From JBBRMW01 sp965246845 (GTDB lineage Bacteria > Chloroflexota > Anaerolineae > Aggregatilineales > UBA2796): a DNA stretch of 64,000 nucleotides. Under the pieces are notes generated by a model that saw only the letters and a program-made list of their open reading frames with translations, did no database searches and had not been told where the DNA came from. A program made the translations under genes and the position numbers. Position 1 is the first letter of the stretch. The number at the start of each line of letters is the position of its first letter. Of the stretch, positions 43,983-52,917 are shown piece by piece. The stretch is taken from NCBI GenBank assembly GCA_965246845.1, contig CBDFFR010000014.1, positions 186,001 through 250,000 on the forward strand, read 5' to 3'.

Positions 43983-45071
43983 CTAAGTCCCTTCGAGGTC
44001 TTTGTGCTTGGTCGCGGCGCGGGTCGCTTCCAGTTCGCGGCGGTTGGTCAGGACTCGAAACGCGATGTGGAATGTATCCGTCTCGCCCGGCGGAAGCATC
44101 CGCAAGCGGCCTTCGCGACGTGCCGATACGCGGCCTTCCGGCAGGCAGTTCCCCGGCTCGATCCCGACCGTGTAATCGCCAAAGCCCATCTGTTTCCACT
44201 CGGTCAGGTGGTTGAGCGTACTCGTATCGAAGATGACCTCGACGCCGAGGTTAAGCGGCGGGTTGACAATCGACGCGCTCACCGTCTGGTTTTTCGGCAG
44301 CTCGTGGAAGAAAACCTGCTCGGCGTAGCCCGGCGTCGGTGCATCGAAGCGGTTCCAGCGCCCGAGTCCCGGTTCGGCAACGGCATCGCGCGGCGTGACG
44401 CGCCCGGCGTGGGTCAACATCTCGCTATCCGGGGAGACAATCGGCCAGCCGATATTGCAGTGATAGAGGACCATCAGCGGCGCGGGTTCGCCGCCGAAAT
44501 TACGCACGCGGTCCGTGATTTCGATGAGCGGTTCGCCCGGCGTGATCTCGATAGTCCGTTCCAGCCGCAATTTGGCATGGAAGAGCGTCACCTCGTCGAT
44601 GATGCCGTGCAGCCGCAGCCGCCATTCGTCATCGTTCCAGACGCGCTCGACGCGCACATCATAGGCGGGCGTCGTCCCGATGCGCCCATGCAATCCAAGC
44701 GTCTCGCCATTCTCCGGGTCCACGCCGTCGCCCGGCGCGCCCGCCTGCGTCAGCCCGCACAGCGCCAGCAGCCCGCCATGAAAGGTGCGCAGCCAGCCGC
44801 GCCCTTCGGGTTCATAGCGGCTGGGGTTGGCCGCGCCCGTGCCGCTTTGCCACGCGAGCGGGATGCCGTTGTAGCTCGCGCTCCCGATGTCCATTGCGCG
44901 GTCAAGCAGCACCGTAAAATCGAACCCGCTCCCCGTCCGTACCTGCGCCACGCGCACGCCGCGCTCCTGCCCGTCTTCAATCGTCACAAGTTTTATATCG
45001 GCGATCTGGCGCAAATCGCTGGTGTAGCCTTCCAGATCGCGCCGTGTAAATTCGCGTCCCCAAAGTTTCAT
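43983..45071 (-). CDS. DUF4432-family aldose 1-epimerase-like protein
   Basis: The 362-residue protein has the beta-sandwich pattern of the galactose mutarotase superfamily in its DUF4432 form: TFHGGLLALCGLTQAG, LGLHGRIG, LYHCNIGWP (His) and VGIEPGNCLPEG (Glu). These proteins rearrange or bind sugars. ATG 45071 (MKLWGREF) is chosen because the frame upstream runs into repeat sequence. It is the first gene of a leftward three-gene unit. The sugar is unknown. Confidence 0.8.
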   Translation of the reverse strand: MKLWGREFTRRDLEGYTSDLRQIADIKLVTIEDGQERGVRVAQVRTGSGFDFTVLLDRAMDIGSASYNGIPLAWQSGTGAANPSRYEPEGRGWLRTFHGGLLALCGLTQAGAPGDGVDPENGETLGLHGRIGTTPAYDVRVERVWNDDEWRLRLHGIIDEVTLFHAKLRLERTIEITPGEPLIEITDRVRNFGGEPAPLMVLYHCNIGWPIVSPDSEMLTHAGRVTPRDAVAEPGLGRWNRFDAPTPGYAEQVFFHELPKNQTVSASIVNPPLNLGVEVIFDTSTLNHLTEWKQMGFGDYTVGIEPGNCLPEGRVSARREGRLRMLPPGETDTFHIAFRVLTNRRELEATRAATKHKDLEGT

Positions 45072-45152
45072 AAAAATGCTGCTGCCTTTCAGGTGTGATG
45101 ACCGCTGACGAGTATACCCAAGCCTTGACCCCCTGACGCGACTTTTGTACGG

Positions 45153-45283
45153 GGCAAACGCATCAAAATCAAAGGCGAGGGCGGACACGCAGGTCCGCCC
45201 CTACACAGAGCGCCTTCCGTAGGGGACACACGGGTCCGCCTATGCCGCACGTCTTTCGTATGGGCGGACCGATGTGTCCGCCC
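45153..45283. repeat. MITE-like inverted repeat pair
   Basis: A flank (GGGGCAAACGCATCAAAATC) at 45153 leads to a minus-oriented type-1 palindrome at 45179-45200. A damaged copy follows near 45219 (GTAGGGGACACACGGGTCCGCC), then a plus-oriented copy at 45262-45283. The arrangement matches 33445-33558 and 54681-54806. It lies between divergent genes. Confidence 0.85.
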
Positions 45284-45322
45284 GTGATTGACATTTGTAT
45301 CAATAGTTTAGTGCCAACCGCG

Positions 45323-45328
45323 TATAAT
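45323..45328 (+). promoter_or_regulatory. Probable -10 box of the NarL-type two-component operon
   Basis: A perfect TATAAT lies 25 bases before the ATG at 45354. A perfect TTGACA at 45288-45293 is 29 bases upstream, too far for a normal pair, so the -35 contact is unclear. Confidence 0.4.
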
Positions 45329-45353
45329 CTGCGAAATATGGATCGTTCGCCCA

Positions 45354-46466
45354 ATGCCTGTTTCGCAACACGATATAGAAAATAATGTCGCGCTCTCTAC
45401 CAATATGATCACCCGCGCCGAACTGGAACAGGAACGGCAGCGCTATTTCGACCTGTTTGAATTCGCCCCGGATGGCTATATCGTCACCGACCTCAACGGC
45501 AAAATCTTCGAGGCCAACCACACCGCCGCAACCCTGCTCAACATCTCCGGCGGCTTTCTCATCGGCAAACCGCTCACCGTCTTCATCAAACTCCCGGAGC
45601 GCAACGTGTTCCGTCTCAATCTGGCGCGTCTGCGTACCGAGCGCGGCAAGTGGGATTGGATAACCGTCTTCACCCCGCGCAGGCGAAGTCATTTCACCGC
45701 GCACCTGCACGCCGCGCCCGTTGTCCATGATGCACACGAAATCACCGCGATCCGCTGGTCGATCCGCGATGTGACCTCGCAGAAAAATCTCGAAGACAAG
45801 CTGCGCACCCAGAGCGCCCGCCTGCAAGCGCTCTCCCGCCACCTCGTCGAAGCGCAGGAAATCGAACGCCGCCAGCTTGCGCGTGACCTGCACGACGAGA
45901 TCGGCCAGCTCCTGACCGGGCTGAAATTGACGCTCGAAGTGAGCCAGAATCAGCCGGAAGCCGCGCCCCGCCACATCGCCAATGCGCTCGGCCTGATCGA
46001 CGGCCTGATGACGCAGGTACGCCGCCTCTCGCTCGATCTGCGCCCGCCGATGCTCGATGATCTGGGGCTGCTCGCCTCGCTGCACTGGTCCTTCGAGCGC
46101 TACACCGCGCAAACCGGAATTGCAGTCACTTTCATGCACAGCGGCATGGATCGGCGCTTCCCGCCCGCTATCGAGATCAGCGCCTACCGAATCGTACAGG
46201 AAGCGCTCACCAATGTCGCGCGCTATGCCGCCGTCCGCGAAGTCTCCGTGCGCGTGATCGTGAACGACAAAGCCATCTATCTGCACGTCGAGGACACCGG
46301 GCGCGGCTTCGATATTCAAGCCTCGCTCCAGAAGCCTGTGAGCAGCGGCCTGACCGGGCTATACGAACGCGCCGCGCTCGTCGGCGGCAGCCTGCAAATC
46401 GAATCGACGCCCGATAAGGGAACCCGCCTCAGCGCGGAACTCCCGCTCGGCAACGCGAAACTCTAA
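45354..46466 (+). CDS. PAS-domain sensor histidine kinase, HisKA_3 (NarX/LiaS) type
   Basis: The 370-residue cytoplasmic kinase has a PAS domain (about 28-145, FAPDGYIVTDLNGKIFEANH). A HisKA_3 dimerisation domain carries His180 (RDLHDEIGQLLTGL), and a HATPase domain ends the protein (EALTNVARYA, DTGRGFD, GLTGLYERAALVGG). It should phosphorylate the LuxR-type regulator 12 bases downstream. It has no membrane segment, so the signal is sensed inside the cell, probably through the PAS domain. Confidence 0.93.
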   Translation: MPVSQHDIENNVALSTNMITRAELEQERQRYFDLFEFAPDGYIVTDLNGKIFEANHTAATLLNISGGFLIGKPLTVFIKLPERNVFRLNLARLRTERGKWDWITVFTPRRRSHFTAHLHAAPVVHDAHEITAIRWSIRDVTSQKNLEDKLRTQSARLQALSRHLVEAQEIERRQLARDLHDEIGQLLTGLKLTLEVSQNQPEAAPRHIANALGLIDGLMTQVRRLSLDLRPPMLDDLGLLASLHWSFERYTAQTGIAVTFMHSGMDRRFPPAIEISAYRIVQEALTNVARYAAVREVSVRVIVNDKAIYLHVEDTGRGFDIQASLQKPVSSGLTGLYERAALVGGSLQIESTPDKGTRLSAELPLGNAKL

Positions 46467-46478
46467 AGAGGTGTGTCC

Positions 46479-47141
46479 ATGTCAAGCATAGCGGGTGTGA
46501 TCACGATTGCGCTGGCCGATGATCACCCCGTCGTGCGGCAGGGCTTGCGCGCGCTCTTCGACGCGGAACCGCATTTCTCGGTCATCGGCGAAGCATCGGA
46601 TGGTATCGAGGCGATCCGCCTTGCCGATCAGGTGCGCCCGGATGTCTTCATCGTGGATGTGGCGATGCCGACCGTCAACGGTATCGAAGTCACGCGACAG
46701 GTGACGCAGCGCACCCCGCAAACGCGCGTCGTGATCCTCTCCATGCACGGCACGGAAGCCTATGTCGCGCAATCGTTGAAAGCGGGCGCGCTGGGTTATG
46801 TCCTGAAACAATCCAGCAGTGCCGATTTGATCGCGGCCATTCGCGAAGTTCACGCCGGGCGGCGTTACCTCAGCGCGCCGCTTTCCGGGCAAGCCATCGA
46901 TGACTATCTGCGGCACGAACACGACCAGGCCTTCGACCCCTACGATACCCTCACCACCCGCGAGCGCGAGGTGTTTCAGCTCGTCGCCACAGGTCACAGC
47001 AGCCAGCAGGTCGCAGACCTGCTCGTGATCAGCCCGCGCACCGTCGAGATTCACCGCCGCAACATGATGCACAAACTCAAATTGAAATCCCAAACGGAAC
47101 TCGTGCGCTTCGCGGTGAAACGCGGGTTGTTCCCGGTTTGA
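46479..47141 (+). CDS. NarL/LuxR-type response regulator
   Basis: The 220-residue protein has a receiver domain with D14/D15, phospho-acceptor Asp60 (FIVDVAMP) and Lys110 (VLKQS), and a LuxR-type helix-turn-helix at about 155-215 (LTTREREVFQLVATGHSSQQVADLL). It binds DNA when phosphorylated by the kinase at 45354. AGAGGTG sets ATG 46479 over the GTG at 46473. A type-1 palindrome starts on the base after its stop codon. Confidence 0.94.
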   Translation: MSSIAGVITIALADDHPVVRQGLRALFDAEPHFSVIGEASDGIEAIRLADQVRPDVFIVDVAMPTVNGIEVTRQVTQRTPQTRVVILSMHGTEAYVAQSLKAGALGYVLKQSSSADLIAAIREVHAGRRYLSAPLSGQAIDDYLRHEHDQAFDPYDTLTTREREVFQLVATGHSSQQVADLLVISPRTVEIHRRNMMHKLKLKSQTELVRFAVKRGLFPV

Positions 47142-47206
47142 GGGCGGACACATCGGTCCGCCCCTACAAATACGTCCGCGCACCGGGCGGACACATCGGT
47201 CCGCCC
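47142..47206. repeat. Two direct type-1 palindromes between convergent genes
   Basis: Two minus-oriented copies (47142-47163 and 47185-47206, both with loop ACATCG) lie in tandem. The first begins directly after the TGA of the response regulator and the second ends 16 bases before the end of the CheR gene. Their position suits a bidirectional transcript end. Confidence 0.9.
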
Positions 47207-47222
47207 CTACACACCCATGCCC

Positions 47223-49124
47223 CTAATCCGCCGCCGTCGTCTCTTGCTGAGGCGTCTCTTCGACCTCTTCCATCAGCAAAATCACCCCACGCACCGCTTG
47301 ATCCACGCTCTTCAGCGTGGCACACGTCACCCGGCACTGGATGCGCTTGCCGCGTCGGTTCGTCGCCGCCAGCACGATTTCCTCCTGCACGTTCTCCTGC
47401 GCCAGGCTCATCCGTATCGGCTGCTTGAGCGCCTCCACAGGCAGCCCAATATCGAGGTTCAGGAAATTGCGGTTCTGCGCCTCATCCGCGCGCAGCCCCC
47501 ACAGGTCCGCTGCGCGGTGGCTCCAAATCTGCACTTGCAGGTTACGGTCCAGCACGACCACGCCGACGCGCAGGCTTGAGAGAATCGATTCGAGGAAGCC
47601 ATTCGACAGATTTATCTCGTCGGTGCGGCGGCGCAGTTCATCATTGATCGTCTGCTGCTCCTCGTTGGTCGATTGCAATTCCTCATTCATCGTTTCCAGC
47701 TCTTCGTTGGTGGAGTGTAGCTCCTCGTTGGTCGTCTCCAGCTCCTCGACGGTCGATTGCAATTCCTCGTTGGTCGTTTCCAGTTCCTCATTGGTCGATT
47801 GCAATTCCTCGTATGCCGTTTCCAATTCCTGGCCGACTTGTTCCAGTTCGGTCTGGAGTTTGTTGTAGCGCGTCATATCCGAGAAGCTGAGGCTCGCGCC
47901 GAGCGAGTTGCCGTCTGCGTCGCTCATCACGACGATCTGTACTTCCAATGTGCGCAGCTCCCCGGAACTCGTCGTCCACTGCATATCCTTGATCGTGACC
48001 GGACGCCGATCACGGTAGGCGTCATCCATGCGCGCGCGCAGCGCCATAATTCGGTGGGATAGCTCCAGGTCCTGGAAGACGCGCCCAATATCCTGTAGAA
48101 CCAGATTGAAGAACGACCGCGCCTGTTCATTCACCAGCACGACGAGGCCGTTCACATCGACGACGATTTGCGGCGTTGGACTGGCTTCGAAAGCTGCTTC
48201 GCGGAAGCGTGAATGCTCGGATTGATTGCTCATGGCATCCTCGTCATCCTGCTGGGCAGGCGTCAGGTACAGGTCGCGCCGGTTTGTCTTCGCCGATTTC
48301 GAGAAAATGCGCCGTTTCAGATCGACGGCTGCAAACACGTTTGAATTCGCGAGCAGCATTTCGGCCTTGCCGAGAAACAGATATCCGTCGTTCATCAGCG
48401 CGAAGTGAAACCGCGAACGTATTTTCGCCTGCGCTTCCGCATTGAAGTACATCAGTGCGTTGCGGCAGATCAGCAGATCGACGCGCGAAATCGGCGCGTC
48501 CTGCAAGAGGTCGTTCCGCCCGAAGATGACCGAACGTCGCAAATCCTTGCGGAAGGAAAAGCGCGGTCCAATCTTATCGAAATATTTGGCGCAGAGTTCC
48601 GGCGGTATACCCGCGATTTCGCGCTGGCTATAATTCGCCTGCCGTGCGTAGTCCAGCGCTTCATTGTCAATATCCGTCGCATAGATTTTGACGCGCTCGC
48701 GGAACTTGTCCGCGCCGAGTGCTTCCGCCAGCACCATCGCGATGGTATACGGCTCCTCGCCCGTCGCACACCCGGCGCTCCACACCCGGATAGGGTGATC
48801 GGGTTCCCGGTTGATGATAATCTGCGGGACGATGTCGCTGCGGATGTACTCCCACACCGTCGCGTCACGGAAAAAGCTGGAGACGTTGATCAGGAGCGTA
48901 TTAAAGAGCAACGGAAATTCTTCCGGGTGAACTTCCAGAAAATCCAGATAATCGCCAAAGGTCTCGATAGCGAGCGCCTGCATCCGTTTCTGGAAGCGCC
49001 GCATCAAACTGGCAGGCTTGTAGCCGCTGAAATCGAATCCGCGCGTGTGCTTCAAATAATCGAGAAGCGCCTCGAAGCCGACTCCGCCGGACTGCTCCTG
49101 TATCGGTGTGTTCTTCGGTGTCAC
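47223..49124 (-). CDS. CheR-type methyltransferase with coiled coil and PAS domains
   Basis: The 633-residue protein has an N-terminal CheR fold (residues 15-280): a helical start domain and the SAM-binding VWSAGCATGEEPYTIAM, ATDIDNEAL and LLICRNALMYF. A PAS domain follows (about 305-430). A striking heptad coiled coil (about 437-505) repeats EELQSTN, EELETTN and EELHSTN. A second PAS domain (about 515-610) ends the protein. CheR-PAS proteins of this kind methylate receptors or act as sensors with a CheB partner. It overlaps cheB by four bases. No receptor or CheA gene is nearby, so a role outside classical chemotaxis is likely. Confidence 0.9.
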   Translation of the reverse strand: MTPKNTPIQEQSGGVGFEALLDYLKHTRGFDFSGYKPASLMRRFQKRMQALAIETFGDYLDFLEVHPEEFPLLFNTLLINVSSFFRDATVWEYIRSDIVPQIIINREPDHPIRVWSAGCATGEEPYTIAMVLAEALGADKFRERVKIYATDIDNEALDYARQANYSQREIAGIPPELCAKYFDKIGPRFSFRKDLRRSVIFGRNDLLQDAPISRVDLLICRNALMYFNAEAQAKIRSRFHFALMNDGYLFLGKAEMLLANSNVFAAVDLKRRIFSKSAKTNRRDLYLTPAQQDDEDAMSNQSEHSRFREAAFEASPTPQIVVDVNGLVVLVNEQARSFFNLVLQDIGRVFQDLELSHRIMALRARMDDAYRDRRPVTIKDMQWTTSSGELRTLEVQIVVMSDADGNSLGASLSFSDMTRYNKLQTELEQVGQELETAYEELQSTNEELETTNEELQSTVEELETTNEELHSTNEELETMNEELQSTNEEQQTINDELRRRTDEINLSNGFLESILSSLRVGVVVLDRNLQVQIWSHRAADLWGLRADEAQNRNFLNLDIGLPVEALKQPIRMSLAQENVQEEIVLAATNRRGKRIQCRVTCATLKSVDQAVRGVILLMEEVEETPQQETTAAD

Positions 49125-50185
49125 GCGGGCCTCTCGCCTGAACTACTATTCGCGGAGATGCTGCCCCCCTTACGTTCACTTGCGTCTTCGCTCACGGTCG
49201 TGCTGAACAGGTTCACCAGCACGTCGCGGATCACGCCCGCGCGCTGCTTTGCGTCGCTTGCTTCCTCTTCATAGCGGGTCGCGGTCAGCGTGCGCCCGTT
49301 CTCGTGGCCGCGATCTGCCATGCGCGACGAGAGCGCCGCGCGTTCTTCGAGCGCCCGCAGCGCCATCCACAGCGCATCTTCCACCGCTTCGCTCTGTTCC
49401 GCGAGCAGCGTTTCGGCGGAATAGGCATGTCCGACGCGGCAGCGGAAGCGGACCAGATTGCCCTCGTTGATCTCGAAGAGCGATCCGCCACATTCGGGGC
49501 AACCGAAACCAGCAGGCTTGCCGGGACGGTTCAATTCGGTCAGGGCGCTGGTGTCCATATCTGCCATTGCAGCTTCCATTTCCATCTCGTCCGGCGGGGG
49601 TGGCTGGTTATCCTCGACCGTCTCATGCGCCAGTTCGATGATCCGGCTGGCGAGTTGCGCGACGGTCAACACGGCATCGACGTTTACGTTATCGATAGCG
49701 CTGCGCGGCATCCCGGTATACATCGCCTCGTCCGGCGATTGCACCAACGCGGTCCCGCCCCGGATTTTGATGCCTATCAGTCCCGCCGTGCCATCATCGA
49801 GCGCGCCCGATAGCACCACCCCGACAGCCCGGTTTCCATAACTGCGCGCGGCGCTGCGGAACAGCGGGTCGATAGCAGGGCGGTGTCCGTTTTCGCGCGG
49901 TCCCGGCGACAGGTGGATCATGTTACCCACGATCAGCAGGTGAAAATCCGGCGGCGCGACGTAAATCATGCCGCGCTCGATGGGCTGGCGGTCGCGCGGG
50001 TGAATTGCGCGTAATTTGCCGCTGCGCGTCAGGATTTGCGGGAGCGCGCTGGAGCTATGCGAAGGCAGGTGCAGCACGATGAACAGCGCGGCGGGCAAAT
50101 CGGCGGGCAAACGGCTGACGAGCTGCGTCAGGGTTTCGACACCGCCCGCCGATGCACCAATCACAATGATGTCGCGTTGTGCCAC
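49121..50185 (-). CDS. CheB-type methylesterase without receiver domain
   Basis: Residues 1-190 form the CheB catalytic domain, with Ser12 in GASAGG, His39 in LHLPSHS and the catalytic Asp in SGALDDGTAGL. The receiver domain of normal CheB is absent. A zinc ribbon-like segment follows (about 225-265: CPECGG then FRCRVGHAYS) and then a helical C-terminus. It demethylates or deamidates receptor glutamates. The start is GTG 50185. The CheB-CheR pair in one unit is typical of two-gene or fused CheBR-PAS systems. Confidence 0.9.
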   Translation of the reverse strand: MAQRDIIVIGASAGGVETLTQLVSRLPADLPAALFIVLHLPSHSSSALPQILTRSGKLRAIHPRDRQPIERGMIYVAPPDFHLLIVGNMIHLSPGPRENGHRPAIDPLFRSAARSYGNRAVGVVLSGALDDGTAGLIGIKIRGGTALVQSPDEAMYTGMPRSAIDNVNVDAVLTVAQLASRIIELAHETVEDNQPPPPDEMEMEAAMADMDTSALTELNRPGKPAGFGCPECGGSLFEINEGNLVRFRCRVGHAYSAETLLAEQSEAVEDALWMALRALEERAALSSRMADRGHENGRTLTATRYEEEASDAKQRAGVIRDVLVNLFSTTVSEDASERKGGSISANSSSGERPA

Positions 50186-50296
50186 GTACTTTTAGCTCTT
50201 GAATACTCTTAATGCCATTATTTTACCATCAATATCACCAGATTATGGTATCTATAACGCTGTGTCTGTGATCGCTTTTGCATTGACTTTGATGCA

Positions 50297-50356
50297 GGCG
50301 GGCAGACCGATGTGTCCACCCGGCATGAAAACGGGTCGGGCCAGCCGCGACCCCTA
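50297..50356. repeat. Decayed type-1 and intact type-2 repeat
   Basis: The 252-base gap between the cheB start and the end of the cyanophycinase-like gene holds a type-1 copy at 50300-50321 with an A-A mismatch in the stem (GGGCAGAC/GTCCACCC) and a type-2 copy at 50333-50353. The part nearest cheB is AT-rich and probably carries its promoter. Confidence 0.8.
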
Positions 50357-50437
50357 AATCGGACCGTAATAGCGCGGCGGCTTCAGCCCCGCGCGCCTCG
50401 GATCACCCTCAAAACTCTCGGTAAAACGAGCGCCGTT

Positions 50438-51268
50438 CTAGATCAGCGTAGGCGTGCGGCTCGGCAGATGAAACCCGTAACCATTCGTGAGGACATGCAG
50501 CTTGATGTTGAAGCCAGTCATCACATCGTTGTTCTGCACGTTCGCATAAGTAATCGCGGAGCCATCGATGATATAGACCGCGCCCGCGCCAAGGACCGTG
50601 CATTGCGCTTCCGGGTCGATGATGAACGCCGTATCCTCATCGAGTCCGAGGCCAAGCAGGAATGGCGCTTTCGCGACCGTCGAAATCAAGCGCCAGATAC
50701 CGTCGTGGCTGGAAAAACGCGGATCGGTAGCGACATCTTCCAGCAGCCGCAAGCCGGACGCAGGAGTTTTGCTTGCACGTACTGGATGATCCGGCATCCC
50801 GTCCAGAATCATCATCTCGCTGAGTGCTGCCGCGCCGCCGTCGTCACCAACCAGCAGGCCGCCCTTCGCATAAAACGCGGGCAACTCTGCGTGCAGCGCC
50901 GATCCCTCGATCACCTGCGCGAGGCAGTGCGCGTTGCTGCCACCGAAAAAGATGGCGGATGCGCTGCGAATCAACGTCACATGCGCCGTCTGTGAAGCAT
51001 CCTCGCGCGTCGCGATGGTCACGCAATCGATCTGGCGCACGCCCGCGCGCTTGAAGAACGCGACGCATTTATCAATATCCGCACCCGGCGAATTCGTCAC
51101 GATGACCAGCCGCCCGGCGCTCTGCCGGACACGGCGCGCGACTTCGTTCAGGATCACGCATTCGCCGTCTCTATCGGCATGGCCGCCGATCAGCATCAGC
51201 GTTCCATATCCAGGCTTCCGGGGCTTCGCATTCAAGCGTGAATAGCGTTGATCCATCGTGAGGTCCAT
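50438..51268 (-). CDS. Cyanophycinase-like protein (S51 fold) lacking catalytic Ser and His
   Basis: The 276-residue protein matches cyanophycinase along its length: LMLIGGHADRDG at the start, AIFFGGSNAHCL, and LGLGLDEDTAFII near the end. In active members the nucleophile sits in GTSAGA and the base in DQHF. Here these read GDDGGA (Asp143 replaces Ser) and DPRF (Arg184 replaces His), so hydrolysis of cyanophycin is very unlikely. The frame is intact, so the protein may have a binding role. It starts five bases after the cyanophycin-synthetase-like gene, in the same direction. Confidence 0.82.
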   Translation of the reverse strand: MDLTMDQRYSRLNAKPRKPGYGTLMLIGGHADRDGECVILNEVARRVRQSAGRLVIVTNSPGADIDKCVAFFKRAGVRQIDCVTIATREDASQTAHVTLIRSASAIFFGGSNAHCLAQVIEGSALHAELPAFYAKGGLLVGDDGGAAALSEMMILDGMPDHPVRASKTPASGLRLLEDVATDPRFSSHDGIWRLISTVAKAPFLLGLGLDEDTAFIIDPEAQCTVLGAGAVYIIDGSAITYANVQNNDVMTGFNIKLHVLTNGYGFHLPSRTPTLI

Positions 51269-51802
51269 CGTGTTTAATATCCTTCCTTACGGTACGAATA
51301 GGAAGCAATCACAGGGGGCGCGATGGCGATCTGCGACGGGAGTTCGGGCGGGTAGGCGGCCAGTACATGGCCGATCATCTCTGGCGCGAAGCCCGCCGCG
51401 TGTGCAGCAGCAGTCGCGGCGAGTGCGTTTTCGACCGCCGCCGAATTCTTGCCCTGCTGTGTAAACGCAATATCGGCCAGCTTCGCGACGGGGTTCCGTT
51501 CCTTGCGCGAGGCGATCACGATCATCTGGTCTTCGACAATCACGCAGGTTTCGCCCTTCGCCAGATGCGCGAGGATCACCGGGTTGGCGGGGCGCGTGCT
51601 GAAAAAGAGGACATGCGCGGCAGCCGATGACGCCAGCCTGACGGCGTGCGGATCATCCGCGTTCAGCACGGCAGCCTCATTGACGGTCTGCACGAGGACG
51701 CGGAACAGCGCCGCGCGCTCATCCAGCATACTTGTTCCTTCGATGGCGTCACAGCGCACGCGCGCGACGACGCCAATCCTGCACTCCGCGAAGGCTAGTG
51801 GA

Positions 51803-52917
51803 CTACCGCTGTGAAGGCGAAGGGTAGAGACGCGCCAAGGCGCGACGGGCGTCATCGACGGTGAAATGCCATTGGATAGTCTGCTTATCGCGGTTACGAA
51901 CGCATTGGAAGTGTGCAGCAGCCCACGCCAAGTCATCGGTGGAGGCGACGCGACGACGCAAAGAGCGAGCAAAAACGGAGAGTTCAATCTCGGCCATGTT
52001 GAGCCAGGAAGCGTGCTTGGGAGTATAGTGAAAAGTGAAGCGACGGGCGAGCCGTCGGGCTTCAGCAGCGGGGAAGGTGTCGTACAGGACGGCTGGGGTG
52101 TGAATGTTGAGGTTGTCCACGACCAGTTGAATACGCTGCGCCGAGGGGAAGTGGTCGTCGGCGAGGTTCTTGAGAAAATGCGCGAAGTCGGACTTGGTAC
52201 GGCGCGCGGTGACCTTGAGCCGCCGCCAACCGCCGCGCGGTTGCACCGCCAGAAACAGGTTTGCCATGCCGTGCCGCGCGTACTCATGGTCTACCCGCTT
52301 GGGGGTGCCGGGTCGCATCAGTTGCGGCTGGCGGGTATCGCCCAGCAGTTGACAGGGACGCTCATCGACACACACCACCGGGTGCTGTTCGTCGAGCGGT
52401 TGCGCGTACACGTCCAGCAGCGCTTCCATCTGACAGACAAACGCGGCGTTCACCTCCGGGATGCACCAGTGGTCCACCCGCCACGGTTTGAGCGCGTTTT
52501 TTTTAGCACCCGTCCAACCGTATCCTCGCTGATGGACTCGACCACCCCCAGTTCCACCAATTTGTCCGCCACCATGCGCAAGGTCCAGCGCTGCTCCCCG
52601 TGCGGCGTGTCCGAGCAACTCACCGCAATCAGCGCCGCTTCCCCTGCTTCATCCAGCAGGCGTGGGTTGCCCGGTCGCGCTTTCTCGTACAGCGCGCGCT
52701 TCAGTCCTCCCGCCTGATAGCGGGCGCGCGTCCGCCAGATGGTCGCCTCCCCTACCCCAAGCGCTTCCTGAATAGCCGCATCGCTCTTGCCGGAGGCCGC
52801 CAACCGTACAATATGCGCGCGCTTCAGCACCCGCGCGCCCACCTTCCCCTTACTCAACAGCGCAGTCAGCTGTTCCTGTTCAGCCGCGCTGAGGGTCATC
52901 TCGATTTTCTTCGGCAT
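51803..52917 (-). CDS. IS630-family transposase, two frames joined by a -1 shift
   Basis: The first frame (52917-52450) encodes the DNA-binding part with a helix-turn-helix (KSDAAIQEALGVGEATIWRTR). The second, in the -1 frame and ending at 51803, encodes the DDE domain: VDERPCQLL (first Asp), VVDNLNIHT (second Asp) and WLNMAEIELSVF (Glu). The frames overlap at a run of eight A (52497-52504 on the complement), where ribosome or polymerase slippage would make the full protein, as known for several IS630 members. GGAGA upstream of ATG 52917 gives a good ribosome site. All catalytic residues are present, so it may be active. Confidence 0.92.
52497..52504 (-). other. A8 slippery run in the transposase
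   Basis: Eight A residues on the coding strand (GCT then eight A then CGCG) lie where the two transposase frames overlap. The shift needed is -1 (frame CTA-AAA-AAA-ACG to frame GCT-AAA-AAA-AAC). Confidence 0.75.

Noticed and set aside
45288..45328. TTGACA and TATAAT as one promoter
   Set aside because: The spacing is 29 bases, far from the 16-18 needed, so only the -10 box is kept as a weak call.
51274..52287. Open frame running from the synthetase 3' part into the insertion sequence
   Set aside because: It is a chance fusion across the left end of the IS: its first part is transposase sequence read in another frame.
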